Source of the DNA: Nitrososphaera sp.
Lineage (GTDB): Archaea; Thermoproteota; Nitrososphaeria; Nitrososphaerales; Nitrososphaeraceae
Assembly (NCBI GenBank): GCA_039938515.1
Contig: JBDUUL010000010.1
Coordinates: forward strand, 124,001-188,000
Reading direction: 5' to 3'
Length of the DNA stretch: 64,000 nt
Shown: one piece after another, positions 15,725-24,840 of the stretch
Numbering within the stretch: the first letter of the stretch is position 1
Layout of the letters: each line of letters starts with the position of its first letter
The notes under the pieces: generated by a model
The model's database searches: none
What the model was told of the DNA's origin: nothing
Seen by the model: only the letters and a program-made list of their open reading frames with translations
Translations under genes and position numbers: made by a program

Positions 15725-16702
15725 ATGCCGACGCTGAAATTCGCCGTTCCTAAAGGAAGCATTGAAGAGGTAACGTTCAAGCTGCTAGAACAGGCGTGGC
15801 AGAGCGTGAGCGGAAGGGGCCGTACTTATCGAGTAAAACTCGGCGACCCGGAAATCGAGGTCAAGATTCTTCGCCCTCAGGAGATCCCGACTTATGTGCA
15901 AGAGGGCTTTTATGACGTTGGTATTACGGGCAGGGACTGGATTTTGGAGGCAAAAGCTGACGTCCAGATATTGCTCGACCTTGAGATAGGCCGCGTCAAA
16001 CAGGTCATCGCCGTGCCAAACAGCTTTCCCTACAGCAACCTGAGCGAGATGATTTCAGACTTTGCCAAGGACAAGAGAACACTCCGCGTTTCCTCAGAGT
16101 ACCTGACTACGACGTCGTCATATTTCAAGTCAAACCCTGCCTACAAGAAGCACTTTGGAAATGCCGACCCGATGATAATCACCCCATGGCTGCGCGTCGG
16201 CAGCAACAGCAAGGTCGAGGTTTTCCTGTCATTTGGCGCAACAGAAGCCAAGCCGCCAGAAGACGTTGACGCGATATTTGACATCACCGAGACCGGGACG
16301 ACCCTTTTCCAGAACAACCTGAAGATAATAGAAACCGTCGCAGAGTCGACGGCCGTTCTTGTCGCAAACAAAAAATCCCTCAAGGACCCGACAAAACGCG
16401 AAAAAATAGCCGACATGATTGCCCTGCTCAGAGGCGTTGTCGAGGGCAGAAAAAAGCTCCACGTGTTTGTCAATGTAAAGAAGGAGAACCTCTCAAAGCT
16501 GCTGGAAGCCCTTCCTGCACTAAAGCGCCCGACTGTAAGCCCGCTTAGCGAGGAGGGATGGTTCGGCGTAAATACCGTAATCGACAAGACCGAGTTTATC
16601 AGAATAGTGCCAAAGCTTAGAAAGCTGGCGCAGGGACTTGTCGTCCTTGAGCCGAGGCAGATCCTGCCGCTTGAAGAGATAAACTTGGACGGATTTTCGT
16701 GA
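15725..16702 (+). CDS. hisG: ATP phosphoribosyltransferase (long form)
   Basis: This enzyme catalyses the first step of histidine synthesis, joining ATP and PRPP. The 325 residues are the length of the long, self-sufficient form that does not need HisZ. The N-terminus LKFAVPKGSIEEVTFKLLEQ and IPTYVQEGFYDVGITGRDW are typical; the phosphate-binding loop is IFDITETGTTLFQNNL. Residues about 235-315 form the C-terminal ACT-like domain (VNVKKENLSKLLEALPALKR) that gives feedback inhibition by histidine in this form. Its end overlaps hisD by four bases. Confidence 0.93.
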   Translation: MPTLKFAVPKGSIEEVTFKLLEQAWQSVSGRGRTYRVKLGDPEIEVKILRPQEIPTYVQEGFYDVGITGRDWILEAKADVQILLDLEIGRVKQVIAVPNSFPYSNLSEMISDFAKDKRTLRVSSEYLTTTSSYFKSNPAYKKHFGNADPMIITPWLRVGSNSKVEVFLSFGATEAKPPEDVDAIFDITETGTTLFQNNLKIIETVAESTAVLVANKKSLKDPTKREKIADMIALLRGVVEGRKKLHVFVNVKKENLSKLLEALPALKRPTVSPLSEEGWFGVNTVIDKTEFIRIVPKLRKLAQGLVVLEPRQILPLEEINLDGFS

Positions 16703-18036
16703 AGCTTTTACGAGTAGAAAACCCCGCCCAGGATGCCATGCAGCTCCGCAGGGCCTCATTTTTGGCAGTCGACTCTGTTATGCAGAGGGCGCGAGAAATC
16801 TATGACGATGTGGTCGCGCGAGGTGACTCTGCCGTCCGCGAATTCACCGCCAAGTTCGACGGACCTGTCCTTGAAAGGCTGTCCGTCTCGCCGGAGGAAA
16901 TTCGACAAAGCTACGATCAGGTAAAGCCTTCGCAGGTAAAGGCGATAAGGCTCATGAAAGATCGCCTCTCGCGGGTCGAGCTGGCCCTTTACAAGAGGCT
17001 TCAAGGCATCAGCGTCAGCCATGATGGGATAAGGATAAGCCGCACAGTAAGACCGGTACAGAGCGTCGCATGCTATGTCCCCGGCGGCAGGGCGAGATAT
17101 CCAAGCACCCTTGTCATGTGCGCGGTACCGGCCAAGATTGCCGGCGTAAAAAGAGTGGTAGCCATTTCTCCGCCTATGAAAAGCGGCTCGATAGATCCCC
17201 TCACTATGGTTGCAGCCGACATTTGCGGCGTCGACGAGTTTTACAAGGTCGGCGGAGCACAAGGCATAGCCGCCGTCGCAGCCGGGACAGAGTCGATAAG
17301 ACCTGTCAGTAAAATAGTCGGCCCCGGAGGACTGTTTGTCACTGCCGCCAAACTTTTAGCGTCTAGCCGCGTGTCGACGGACCTGGTGGCCGGACCAACG
17401 GAACTCCTGGTATACTGCGACAAGACCACTGACCCCCGTATTGCGTCGCTTGACCTAATCTCGCAGGCCGAGCACAGCCCGGACACCGTATGCGGAATCG
17501 TCACTACATCAGAAGGTGTTGCGAGAAATGTTATCGATCAGCTGACCTCAATCACGTCAAGCGGCATAGAGCGGCCAGACATTGTTAGCAAGAGCATTTC
17601 AGAAAACGGTTTTGCGGCCGTGTGCAAGGACGTGAAGGCCGCTGCTGAATTTATCAACGAGTTTGCCCCCGAACACTTGGAGATCCTTTCGTCAAAACCC
17701 GGTCCGCTAGCGTCGAAGGTCGATTCGGCAGGACTCATTCTTGTCGGGCCGGACTCGGCGTCTTCTGCAAGCGACTATTGCCTGGGCTCAAACCATGTGC
17801 TGCCTACGCTGGGCTTTGCCCGGTCGCGCGGATCCCTGTCGGTCCTTGACTTTTTGAAAATAATTAATGTCGCAACCGCTACAAGGGCAGGCCTGCTCTC
17901 CGTTGAGGGGGCGATTGCAGAGCTGACCAGCGCGGAGGGTCTTCCCAACCACTACTCGGCAGTAAGAGAGCGGCTGGTCCAGAGGGGAAAGGCCAGGCGG
18001 AAAAACCCGCGTCGAAGTGCAGCGACGGAGGGTTAG
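16699..18036 (+). CDS. hisD: Histidinol dehydrogenase
   Basis: This enzyme carries out the last two oxidations, histidinol to histidine, using NAD and zinc. It has 445 residues, the usual length. Zinc-ligand motifs are present: SQAEHSPD (Gln and His), GPDSASSASDY (Asp) and LPNHYSA (His). The catalytic Glu-His pair is in EFAPEHLEI. The core PGGRARYPSTLVMCAVPAKI and GPGGLFVTAAK are conserved. The GTG start overlaps the hisG stop, so translation is coupled. Confidence 0.93.
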   Translation: MKLLRVENPAQDAMQLRRASFLAVDSVMQRAREIYDDVVARGDSAVREFTAKFDGPVLERLSVSPEEIRQSYDQVKPSQVKAIRLMKDRLSRVELALYKRLQGISVSHDGIRISRTVRPVQSVACYVPGGRARYPSTLVMCAVPAKIAGVKRVVAISPPMKSGSIDPLTMVAADICGVDEFYKVGGAQGIAAVAAGTESIRPVSKIVGPGGLFVTAAKLLASSRVSTDLVAGPTELLVYCDKTTDPRIASLDLISQAEHSPDTVCGIVTTSEGVARNVIDQLTSITSSGIERPDIVSKSISENGFAAVCKDVKAAAEFINEFAPEHLEILSSKPGPLASKVDSAGLILVGPDSASSASDYCLGSNHVLPTLGFARSRGSLSVLDFLKIINVATATRAGLLSVEGAIAELTSAEGLPNHYSAVRERLVQRGKARRKNPRRSAATEG

Positions 18037-18038
18037 GC

Positions 18039-19124
18039 ATGCCAACTAAACAATCCGGCCCTGTCCTGCCAGACAGCTTTGCACGAGTCAAGGGAATCGA
18101 GGCGTACGTGCGGCCGGCAAAGGTGGCAAACGCGATTAAACTTGATTCCAATGAAAACATGGCTCTTGAAAGAAGCATCGTAGCCGGCGCGCTTGCCGAG
18201 GCAGCCCGGGCGGCAGATCTGAGGGAATACCCTCTTGAAGAGCTTGACAGCCTTTACGCCGGCCTTGAGCGCTATACCGGGCTTGACAGAAAGTACATCT
18301 GTGCTGGCAGCGGGTCAGACCAGATAATCGAACTCGTGCTGTCGTCGCTTGGCGGCCGCGGCAGCAAGGCGACCGTCTTTTCGCCCACGTTTTCTTACTT
18401 CGTCAGCAGGTGCAGGCTGCATGACATCAAGATAGAGAGCGTACCGCTGAAGAAGGACGATTTTGCCCTTGAGACCAAAAAATTCGTGTCAAGCGCCAAG
18501 AACTCTGACCTTGTTTACATCTGCTCGCCTAACAACCCTACAGGCAACCAAATCGACCGCCAGGACGTTCTCTCCGTTCTCGATTCCGTCCCAGTGAACA
18601 CTATCGTGCTTTTGGACGAGGCATACGTGGAGTTTGCCGATTACTCGCTTTCCTCGGAGGCAGTGAAGCGCGGCAACCTCTTTGTCCTCAGAACGCTGTC
18701 AAAGGCCTTTGGCCTGGCAGGCGCAAGAGTCGGGTACATGCTGACAAACTCGCGCGCGGCCGAAATCTTTAGGTCGACTATCCAGTCTCCATACCCAATT
18801 AGCACCATATCGCTTTTGACGGCGACTGCAGTGCTTGCCAAGGCAGACAAGGTTCTTGATTCCGTCAGGTTGGTCAAGAGCGAAAGGGCAAGAATGCTTG
18901 AAAGGCTTTCCGGCGCCTCTAGAGTCAAATTGTTCGCATCGGACTCTAACTTTCTGTTCATTGCTGCCGGCAGGAACGCTGGCGCCATCATAAGCGATCT
19001 TACATCCGAAAACATCGTGGTCAAGTCGCTTGGCGATGTTGCAGGCTATCGGGGCTGCCTTAGAATAACAATAGCTACTCCTGACATCAACGACAGCGTT
19101 CTCCGATGCATACTGCGAGCCTAA
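18039..19124 (+). CDS. hisC: Histidinol-phosphate aminotransferase
   Basis: This is a PLP enzyme that converts imidazole-acetol phosphate to histidinol phosphate with glutamate. It has 361 residues. Features are KLDSNENM near the start, SGSDQIIEL in the cofactor site, SPNNPTGNQI, LDEAYVEFADYS, the PLP-binding Lys in LRTLSKAFGLAGARVGY, and the substrate-binding Arg in LRITIATPD. The ATG start lies two bases after the hisD stop. The tail overlaps the longest possible reading of the next gene. Confidence 0.92.
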   Translation: MPTKQSGPVLPDSFARVKGIEAYVRPAKVANAIKLDSNENMALERSIVAGALAEAARAADLREYPLEELDSLYAGLERYTGLDRKYICAGSGSDQIIELVLSSLGGRGSKATVFSPTFSYFVSRCRLHDIKIESVPLKKDDFALETKKFVSSAKNSDLVYICSPNNPTGNQIDRQDVLSVLDSVPVNTIVLLDEAYVEFADYSLSSEAVKRGNLFVLRTLSKAFGLAGARVGYMLTNSRAAEIFRSTIQSPYPISTISLLTATAVLAKADKVLDSVRLVKSERARMLERLSGASRVKLFASDSNFLFIAAGRNAGAIISDLTSENIVVKSLGDVAGYRGCLRITIATPDINDSVLRCILRA

Positions 19125-19132
19125 TAAGCAAT

Positions 19133-20155
19133 ATGCCCCCGGTTGACTGCGCGCTATTTGACGTAGATGGCGTTCTTGTGGATATCAGAAAGTCGTACAA
19201 CGAGGCAATCAGGGCAACAGTACACGGCATAATCGAGCTCATTGCGTCCGGCAAACTGGCCGGCCTGTCCCGAACAAGAGCAGACGCGCTTGCTCCGCTT
19301 GTCCGCAGGAAGGGCGTCTATGGCATTGTCACGGACAGGCTGATTCTGAGGTTCCGCCAGACCGGCGGTTTTAACAATGACACGGACACGGCCTATGCGA
19401 TCACGCTAGCGCTTTTGACCAACCCCGCCGGCACGGACGGCGCGATCACCAGGCGCCTCAGCGAGATGGTAAGATGCCTCGACGAGACAGGAATAGAATC
19501 AGCAGAATCATTCCTCAGAACCCGCAATGCGGATACTGACAAGATAAAGGAGATGCTTTCATACCCTCCAAAGAAGGTGGCCGACAGCCCAATTGCGCGC
19601 CTCTTCGACGAGTTGTTTTACGGCGCAAAGCTGTTTCAAAAGCAGAACGGGATCGAGCCTGAATATGTGAAAGACAATGGTGCAAGGCGGCCCGCACCAA
19701 AACCGATGATAGAAAATGATAGGACGGTAATAACGGAAAAAACCCTAAAGGAGCTGACGAGCCTCGTCGGCGGAAACCTCGCAATGGTAACCGGAAGGAG
19801 CCGGCTTGCTGCTGAACATTCGCTCGGCAGGCTGATCAATTATTTTGATATCGATGCCTGTGCCTTTCTTGAGGACGAGCCGCGCGAATACTCGAAGCCA
19901 AACCCCTACGGCGCATTGCGCGCAATGAAAAGGATGAAGGCCAAAAGAGCAGTCTATGCCGGCGATTCCCAGGAGGACCTGCTGATGGCACGGAGGGCCG
20001 AGATGCAGTCGGGGTTCCTGATTTCGTTTGTCGGCATTTACGGGCTGAGCCCCCAGCCAAAGACCACCGCAGTCAAATTCAGAAATGGCGGTGTCTTGAC
20101 TGCGCGGAGCGTCAACAGCCTGCCTTCAATTATCCGGAAGCTGAAAGTCCTCTGA
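19133..20155 (+). CDS. HAD-superfamily hydrolase, candidate histidinol-phosphatase
   Basis: About 340 residues from the ATG at 19133; an ATG at 19106, inside hisC, would add nine. HAD motif I is ALFDVDGVLVD close to the N-terminus, motif II is the Thr in AMVTGRS, the Lys is near SKPNPYGAL, and motif IV is VYAGDSQEDLLMARRA. It therefore hydrolyses a phosphate ester using the first Asp as nucleophile. It sits between hisC and hisB, exactly where the otherwise missing histidinol-phosphate phosphatase would fit, and related HAD proteins near hisB occur in other archaea. The substrate is inferred from context. Confidence 0.8.
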   Translation: MPPVDCALFDVDGVLVDIRKSYNEAIRATVHGIIELIASGKLAGLSRTRADALAPLVRRKGVYGIVTDRLILRFRQTGGFNNDTDTAYAITLALLTNPAGTDGAITRRLSEMVRCLDETGIESAESFLRTRNADTDKIKEMLSYPPKKVADSPIARLFDELFYGAKLFQKQNGIEPEYVKDNGARRPAPKPMIENDRTVITEKTLKELTSLVGGNLAMVTGRSRLAAEHSLGRLINYFDIDACAFLEDEPREYSKPNPYGALRAMKRMKAKRAVYAGDSQEDLLMARRAEMQSGFLISFVGIYGLSPQPKTTAVKFRNGGVLTARSVNSLPSIIRKLKVL

Positions 20156-20200
20156 AACGGTCAGAAGATGTGTTGCTGGCCAAAAAATACGCATGCGCCA

Positions 20201-20212
20201 CTTTTAAATAAA
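20201..20212 (+). promoter_or_regulatory. Internal TATA box before hisB
   Basis: CTTTTAAATAAA lies in the 66-base gap after the HAD gene. It would start transcription near 20233, suggesting that hisB-H-A-F can be transcribed separately from hisG-D-C-HAD. Confidence 0.55.
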
Positions 20213-20221
20213 GTCGTTTGA

Positions 20222-20854
20222 TTGTCTAACTTGTTGGTTGTTTCCAGCCACACTCGTCAGTCGCGCTCTGCTAAAAGGCGAACGCGCTATGAGAGGGTGA
20301 CAAAAGAAACAAGCATCTCGGTAGATATTGATATCGACGGTTCTGGAAAGGCCAGGATAGACACTGGCATTTCATTTATCGATCACCTTGTCACCTCGAT
20401 ATGCAAGCATGCCCTCTTTGACGTGACGCTGGCGGCAAAATCTAATGATGGCATACTGCACCACCTTGCTGAAGACGTCGCAATAGCTCTTGCGCAGTCG
20501 ATAGACAAGGCGCTCGGGGACAGGGCGAGAATTTTCAGGTTCGGTAGTGCTTCTGTCCCAATGGACGAGTCGCTTGCAGCCGCCTCAATTGATCTTGTAA
20601 AGCGCCCGTTTGATAATGTGCAGCTTTTGCTGAAACGGGATAGCATAGAGGGGGTGCCAAGGGAGGACATTGAACATTTCGTCAGGTCGCTTGCAGAAAA
20701 CGTCAACGCATGCGTGCACATTACAGTTCTCTACGGCGAAAACGATCACCACAAGGTAGAGGCAGCACTCAAAGCATTTGCAGTTGCCCTTCGAGCGGCC
20801 GCCGGGATAGACCCAAGGCAGAAAGGGATACCAAGCACCAAGGGGTCGATGTAA
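20222..20854 (+). CDS. hisB: Imidazoleglycerol-phosphate dehydratase
   Basis: This enzyme dehydrates imidazoleglycerol phosphate in histidine synthesis, using bound manganese. It has 210 residues from the TTG at 20222, but the TATA box suggests that the TTG codons at 20231/20234 may be the real start. Motifs are SIDHL-type FIDHLV, LHHLAEDVAIALAQ with the metal-binding HH and E, VPMDESLA, and the second HHKVEAALKAFAVALRAA. The first repeat has KHALFDVTL where many relatives have HG. It is a stand-alone dehydratase without a fused phosphatase. It ends ATG TAA, and hisH continues directly in the same frame. Confidence 0.92.
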   Translation: MSNLLVVSSHTRQSRSAKRRTRYERVTKETSISVDIDIDGSGKARIDTGISFIDHLVTSICKHALFDVTLAAKSNDGILHHLAEDVAIALAQSIDKALGDRARIFRFGSASVPMDESLAAASIDLVKRPFDNVQLLLKRDSIEGVPREDIEHFVRSLAENVNACVHITVLYGENDHHKVEAALKAFAVALRAAAGIDPRQKGIPSTKGSM

Positions 20855-21484
20855 CTGGCCAAAATAGCCATTTTCGACTATGGCGCAGGGAACCTGTTCA
20901 GCCTAAAGTCTGCTCTTGAGCGCCACGGGGCAAAGCAGGTTGAGGTAATAACCACCATGAAGGACCTGGAAAAAAAATACGATGGGCTCGTACTGCCTGG
21001 AGTCGGTAACTTTGATCCTGCAATGTCGTCAGTGTCGAAAAATTCTTCCGAGCTAAAGTCTGCAGTAAAGGCAGGGATGCCGGTTCTGGGGATATGTCTT
21101 GGGATGGAAATGCTTTTTGACAGAAGCGAGGAAGGAAAATCAGAGGGACTCAAGTTCCTCGACGGCGAGGTGATCCTTCTTCCCAAGCGAAAGGTCAAGA
21201 TCCCCCACATGGGCTGGAACACCCTTGACATTAGCAAAAAAGCGCGCAGCGAATTCCTGGATGGCGTGGACGACGGATCCTGGGTATATTTCGTTCACTC
21301 ATACATGGCGTCTCCCCACAAAAGGGATGTAGTGGTTGCCACCTCAGACTATGGCACCAAGGTTCCAGCGGTCATTGAAAAGGAAAACCTTATCGGAGTT
21401 CAGTTTCACCCTGAGAAATCGGGCGAGGTGGGCGGCATAATGCTGCGCAATTTTATCCGGATGTGTGAGAAGCCGAGAAAGTGA
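20855..21484 (+). CDS. hisH: Imidazole glycerol phosphate synthase, glutaminase subunit
   Basis: This subunit supplies ammonia from glutamine to HisF. The N-terminus IAIFDYGAGNLFSL is the class I amidotransferase start; LPGVGNFDPAM, the nucleophile Cys in GMPVLGICLGMEML, and the His and Glu in VQFHPEKSG complete the triad. The first in-frame ATG (20957) would delete the conserved first strand, so translation must begin earlier. The only bases available are CTG at 20855, directly after the hisB TAA and in the same frame (ATA at 20864 is less likely). From CTG the protein has 209 residues. Confidence 0.88.
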   Translation: MAKIAIFDYGAGNLFSLKSALERHGAKQVEVITTMKDLEKKYDGLVLPGVGNFDPAMSSVSKNSSELKSAVKAGMPVLGICLGMEMLFDRSEEGKSEGLKFLDGEVILLPKRKVKIPHMGWNTLDISKKARSEFLDGVDDGSWVYFVHSYMASPHKRDVVVATSDYGTKVPAVIEKENLIGVQFHPEKSGEVGGIMLRNFIRMCEKPRK

Positions 21485-22209
21485 TCGTCATTGTTGCCAT
21501 AGACCTGATGGCAGGTAACGTTGTCCGCCTGGTCAAGGGTAAGGCTGAAGACAAGACGATTTACAGCGACGACCCGGTCAAGACCGCAGCCAGGTGGGCA
21601 AGCGAGGGGGCAGACATGCTACACGTTGTGGATCTCGATGCTACCCTGGGCTCCGCCCAAGCAGGCGATTACAACTCGTCTGCAATCATGTCCATTATCT
21701 CAAAAGCGAGAGAGGCCGGAAACATTCCCGTTCAGGTGGCCGGCGGGATTAGGAGCATCGAGGCGGCCGAAAAATGGCTTGAGGGCGGGGCGTCAAAGGT
21801 TGTCATTGGCACTCTGGCGTTCACCGACGTAACAGCGCTTAGAAAGCTGGGCAAGAAATATCCCGGCAAGATTGTCGTCTCAATTGACCACAGAGAGGGA
21901 GTAGTAATGGTAAAGGGCTGGCAAGAGTCGACAGGCACCGGCGTTGAAGAGGCGATTTCCATGCTTTCATCCGCTGGAGCCAGCGAATTTCTGATTACAA
22001 GCATTGACCGCGACGGCACACTCGCCGGGCCTGACCTTACCTGGCTCTCCAAAGCATGCAGTGGATCAGCAAAGATAATAGCTTCGGGCGGCATATCGAG
22101 CATTGAGGATGTTTTGAGGGTGAGGTGCGTCGGCTGCGCATCCGTAATCCTTGGCAAGGCCCTCTACGACGGCAAGCTAACCATTCAAGGGGCAAAGGCG
22201 GTAGCCTGA
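21481..22209 (+). CDS. hisA: Phosphoribosylformimino-5-aminoimidazole carboxamide ribotide isomerase
   Basis: This is a TIM-barrel isomerase opening the ribose ring of ProFAR, 242 residues long. Motifs are AIDLMAGNVVRLVKG with the catalytic Asp, VVDLDATLGSA, VQVAGGIRSIEAAEKWLEGG (first phosphate site), and TSIDRDGTLAGPD with the second catalytic Asp and IIASGGISSIEDV (second phosphate site). The GTG start overlaps the hisH stop by four bases. HisA and HisF are ancient duplicates and sit side by side here. Confidence 0.92.
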   Translation: MIVIVAIDLMAGNVVRLVKGKAEDKTIYSDDPVKTAARWASEGADMLHVVDLDATLGSAQAGDYNSSAIMSIISKAREAGNIPVQVAGGIRSIEAAEKWLEGGASKVVIGTLAFTDVTALRKLGKKYPGKIVVSIDHREGVVMVKGWQESTGTGVEEAISMLSSAGASEFLITSIDRDGTLAGPDLTWLSKACSGSAKIIASGGISSIEDVLRVRCVGCASVILGKALYDGKLTIQGAKAVA

Positions 22210-23048
22210 TGGCCCTGGCAAAACGGGTGATTCCCTGTCTTGACGTGGATAACGGCAGAGTGGTAAAGGGGGTAAAGTTTGAGGGAATCCACGACGCCGG
22301 AGACCCCGTGGCCCTGGCCCAGCGCTACAGCCAGCAGGGTGCAGACGAACTTGTCTTTCTGGATATCACCGCTTCAAACCAAGGCCGCGGCACCATGAAG
22401 GAAGTGGTGAGCAATGTCGCCAAGGTCATTGACATACCCTTTACAGTTGGAGGGGGAATCAGGAAGCTTGAGGACGCCCGGGAAATCTTGCTTTCCGGCG
22501 CTGACAAGGTATCGATAAACACCTCGGCGGTGAGCAATCCGTCGTTGATAACCAGCATAATGGAAATTTTCGGCAGGCAATGCACCGTCGTTGCGATGGA
22601 CGTGAAAAGAAATTATGATACGGGCAAGTCCGACGCCATCGACTTTGAACTTGCAAGAAAGAAAAGACATTATTTTGCCGAAAGCGATGGCCGCCGGTTC
22701 TGGTTTGAGGTGCGTATATTTGGCGGAGGCAAGGCAACAGGTATAGACGCGGTCAACTGGGCCAAAGAATGCGAAAGGCTAGGCGCCGGCGAGATACTCT
22801 TGACAAGCATTGACGCTGACGGGACTGAGAACGGCTACGACATAATGCTTACAAAGGCCATCTGCCAGTCCGTGCGCATTCCCGTCATTGCATCAGGTGG
22901 CTGCGGCAGGGCAAAGCACATGCTCGATGTCTTTAGAGAGGCTGACGTGGACGCGGCCCTTGCGGCATCAATCTTTCACTATGACAAGTCTACGGTGGCC
23001 AAGGTCAAGCGCTATCTGAAGCGAAGTGGCGTAGCCATCCGGCTATAG
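22209..23048 (+). CDS. hisF: Imidazole glycerol phosphate synthase, cyclase subunit
   Basis: HisF closes the imidazole ring, releasing AICAR and IGP, using ammonia from HisH. It has 279 residues from the ATG at 22209, which overlaps the hisA TGA by one base; a longer open frame from 22125 lies inside hisA and is not used. Motifs are [17 protein letters not shown] with the catalytic Asp, [25 protein letters not shown], and [14 protein letters not shown] with the second Asp. It is the last gene of the his cluster. No hisI or hisE is seen, so these must be elsewhere. Confidence 0.93.
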   Translation: MALAKRVIPCLDVDNGRVVKGVKFEGIHDAGDPVALAQRYSQQGADELVFLDITASNQGRGTMKEVVSNVAKVIDIPFTVGGGIRKLEDAREILLSGADKVSINTSAVSNPSLITSIMEIFGRQCTVVAMDVKRNYDTGKSDAIDFELARKKRHYFAESDGRRFWFEVRIFGGGKATGIDAVNWAKECERLGAGEILLTSIDADGTENGYDIMLTKAICQSVRIPVIASGGCGRAKHMLDVFREADVDAALAASIFHYDKSTVAKVKRYLKRSGVAIRL

Positions 23049-23049
23049 G

Positions 23050-23358
23050 TCAATAGCTCACATCAAACTGGGAAAACTCGCCGACGTATTTTTCAAATGC
23101 GACACTTACGTCTTCGACCTTTGCTTTTTGCGGGCCGACGCGACACCACTCTATGACCTCGTTGACGCTGGCTTCGTCGCCCTCAAATACGGCTTCAACC
23201 CTCCCGTCGTCGAGATTGCGAACCCAGCCTCTCACGCCGTGCCTCGTCGCGACCTCCTTTGTGTTTTGCCTAAAGTACACCCCTTGCACAGTTCCCATGA
23301 CATAGACGTGCGCGCGCATCTTGGCATTTGGGCGTGCTTTGCCGTCGGTTGAGGCCAT
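23050..23358 (-). CDS. acyP: Acylphosphatase
   Basis: This small enzyme hydrolyses acyl phosphates such as acetyl phosphate. It has 102 residues with about 12 extra residues before the domain; an internal ATG (MRAHVYVMG) could be the true start. The active loop GTVQGVYFRQNTKEVA contains the catalytic Arg, and GVRGWVRNLDDGRVEAVFEG with its Asn is the second signature. The stop lies one base from the hisF stop, converging with the his operon. Confidence 0.9.
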   Translation of the reverse strand: MASTDGKARPNAKMRAHVYVMGTVQGVYFRQNTKEVATRHGVRGWVRNLDDGRVEAVFEGDEASVNEVIEWCRVGPQKAKVEDVSVAFEKYVGEFSQFDVSY

Positions 23359-23453
23359 CTTTGCGCTTGACAGGTTACAGAAAATACAATAAATCCTTTG
23401 CGTCGTGCATGCCTTTCATGCACGACAGCAGCCAGAGCTTGCCAGATGGCGGG

Positions 23454-24797
23454 CTAGAGGTGGCCGCCTTCTTCGCTGAAGAGCTGCTCATAAGAGGTTG
23501 CCTTTCGCACCATACCGAACCTGCCATTGCTCTCTTTCATGACGATAGCAGGCTTTGTCTGGCAGTGAAATGGCATGTTAAAGACGACTGAGTACGCTCC
23601 GACATTGTAGAAAGCCACGTGGCGGCCGACCTGCGAGTCCGTGAGGTCTGATGCCTTTGAGAGGGGGAACACGTCGTATGTGTCGCACAGCCTGCCTGCC
23701 AGATGCGTGTTTCTTGGAACATGGCCAACAGCGGTCGTCTTGCCTTCAGCGTCAATCACCGGCACAACTTCCTGAGGATACTCTTGCTTCAGAAGAGCAG
23801 CATCAAGAAGGATGTGGTAACCGGCGTCGACGATCACGATCTTGTGATCGTTGTACTCTTTGGTGTTTACGATGCGAGAGACAAGTATCGACGACTCGGC
23901 AACCAAGAACCTGCCGCTTTCTATCATGAGGGTGAACTGACCGTGGGTCTCCGCCAGCTGGTTAAGCTTCCCGACATGGTTCTGGGCCATTTGGGCCGGG
24001 CTGGGCACAGGGTCATTGTAGAACACCGGAGTGCCACCGCCGATATCAAACGTGTTTACCTGAAATGAAGGGTGCTCCTTCTTCATTTTGGTGATAAACG
24101 CGTCCATCTTGTCAAGGGCGTGTATGTAGCATGAAAAGTCCGTTATCTGCGAACCTAGGTGGAAGTGGAATCCCTCGAACTTCAGAAGGTCATTGCCCAT
24201 CAGGTGCTTTACCATTTTTGTGGCGCTGTCAAGGGTGCCTCCGTTGAACGGCACACCAAACTTGCCATTGCGGTACGACGCGCGAACCTCAGCCTTGACT
24301 CCAACCTCCGGGTTGACGCGAATCATAGTGAGAGGTCTTGTCCCCGTCCTTGCAGCGGCCTTTGCCAGGTTCGTCATGCCATTAAATGAGCTTACGACTA
24401 CTCTGCGCACCCCGGAGTTTAGAACCTCGAGATATTCCTCAGGTTCCTCTGTGACGCTCGTGTAAATTACATTTTCAGGGTCAGCCTTGCATTGCTTGAC
24501 AAAGTAAAGCTCTCCAAGCGATGTCAGGTCAAACGTCAGGCCGTCTTTCATAAATGCGCGCAGCACTGCCGGAGTAAAGTTGGCCTTGATAGAATATGCG
24601 ACCTTCACCGGTCCCTTGAAGCCAGAAGCGTATGCTCGGTGAAGCTCGCGCGCCTTGGCGTGGAGAGTTTCTTCGTCAATAAGATATAACGGCGAGCCGT
24701 GCTTTTCAACTAGGCTGCTGATTTCAAGAGCTGTTGCAAAACGGTTCAGGGAAACATTTGTTTTTTGGACGCACTGGACTTGTGAATTTTCCACCAA
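23454..24797 (-). CDS. PLP-dependent diaminopimelate/ornithine decarboxylase-family protein (LysA-like)
   Basis: This protein has about 447 residues from the TTG at 24797. The frame is open to an ATG at 24842, but a TATA box at 24831-24840 places transcription start near 24809, so the longer form is doubtful. Fold-III features are the PLP Lys in VAYSIKANFTPAVLRAF, FHFHLGSQI, DIGGGTP, the glycine-rich ESGRF loop, and VGAYSVVFN. The Cys of the usual G-x-L-C-E-S-x-D motif is kept as GRLCDTYD. This family removes the carboxyl group of diaminopimelate, ornithine/arginine or carboxynorspermidine; which one cannot be told here. Confidence 0.8.
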   Translation of the reverse strand: MVENSQVQCVQKTNVSLNRFATALEISSLVEKHGSPLYLIDEETLHAKARELHRAYASGFKGPVKVAYSIKANFTPAVLRAFMKDGLTFDLTSLGELYFVKQCKADPENVIYTSVTEEPEEYLEVLNSGVRRVVVSSFNGMTNLAKAAARTGTRPLTMIRVNPEVGVKAEVRASYRNGKFGVPFNGGTLDSATKMVKHLMGNDLLKFEGFHFHLGSQITDFSCYIHALDKMDAFITKMKKEHPSFQVNTFDIGGGTPVFYNDPVPSPAQMAQNHVGKLNQLAETHGQFTLMIESGRFLVAESSILVSRIVNTKEYNDHKIVIVDAGYHILLDAALLKQEYPQEVVPVIDAEGKTTAVGHVPRNTHLAGRLCDTYDVFPLSKASDLTDSQVGRHVAFYNVGAYSVVFNMPFHCQTKPAIVMKESNGRFGMVRKATSYEQLFSEEGGHL

Positions 24798-24830
24798 TTT
24801 CTTTTTGTTGGTTTTATCATAAAACATATA

Positions 24831-24840
24831 ACTTAAAAAC
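24831..24840 (-). promoter_or_regulatory. TATA box for the LysA-like gene
   Basis: The minus strand reads GTTTTTAAGT. Because it lies within the longest open frame, it argues for the shorter start at 24797. Confidence 0.4.

Noticed and set aside
20957-21484. hisH starting at ATG 20957
   Set aside because: This removes the first conserved strand and DYGAGN loop of the amidotransferase, which are encoded just upstream in frame.
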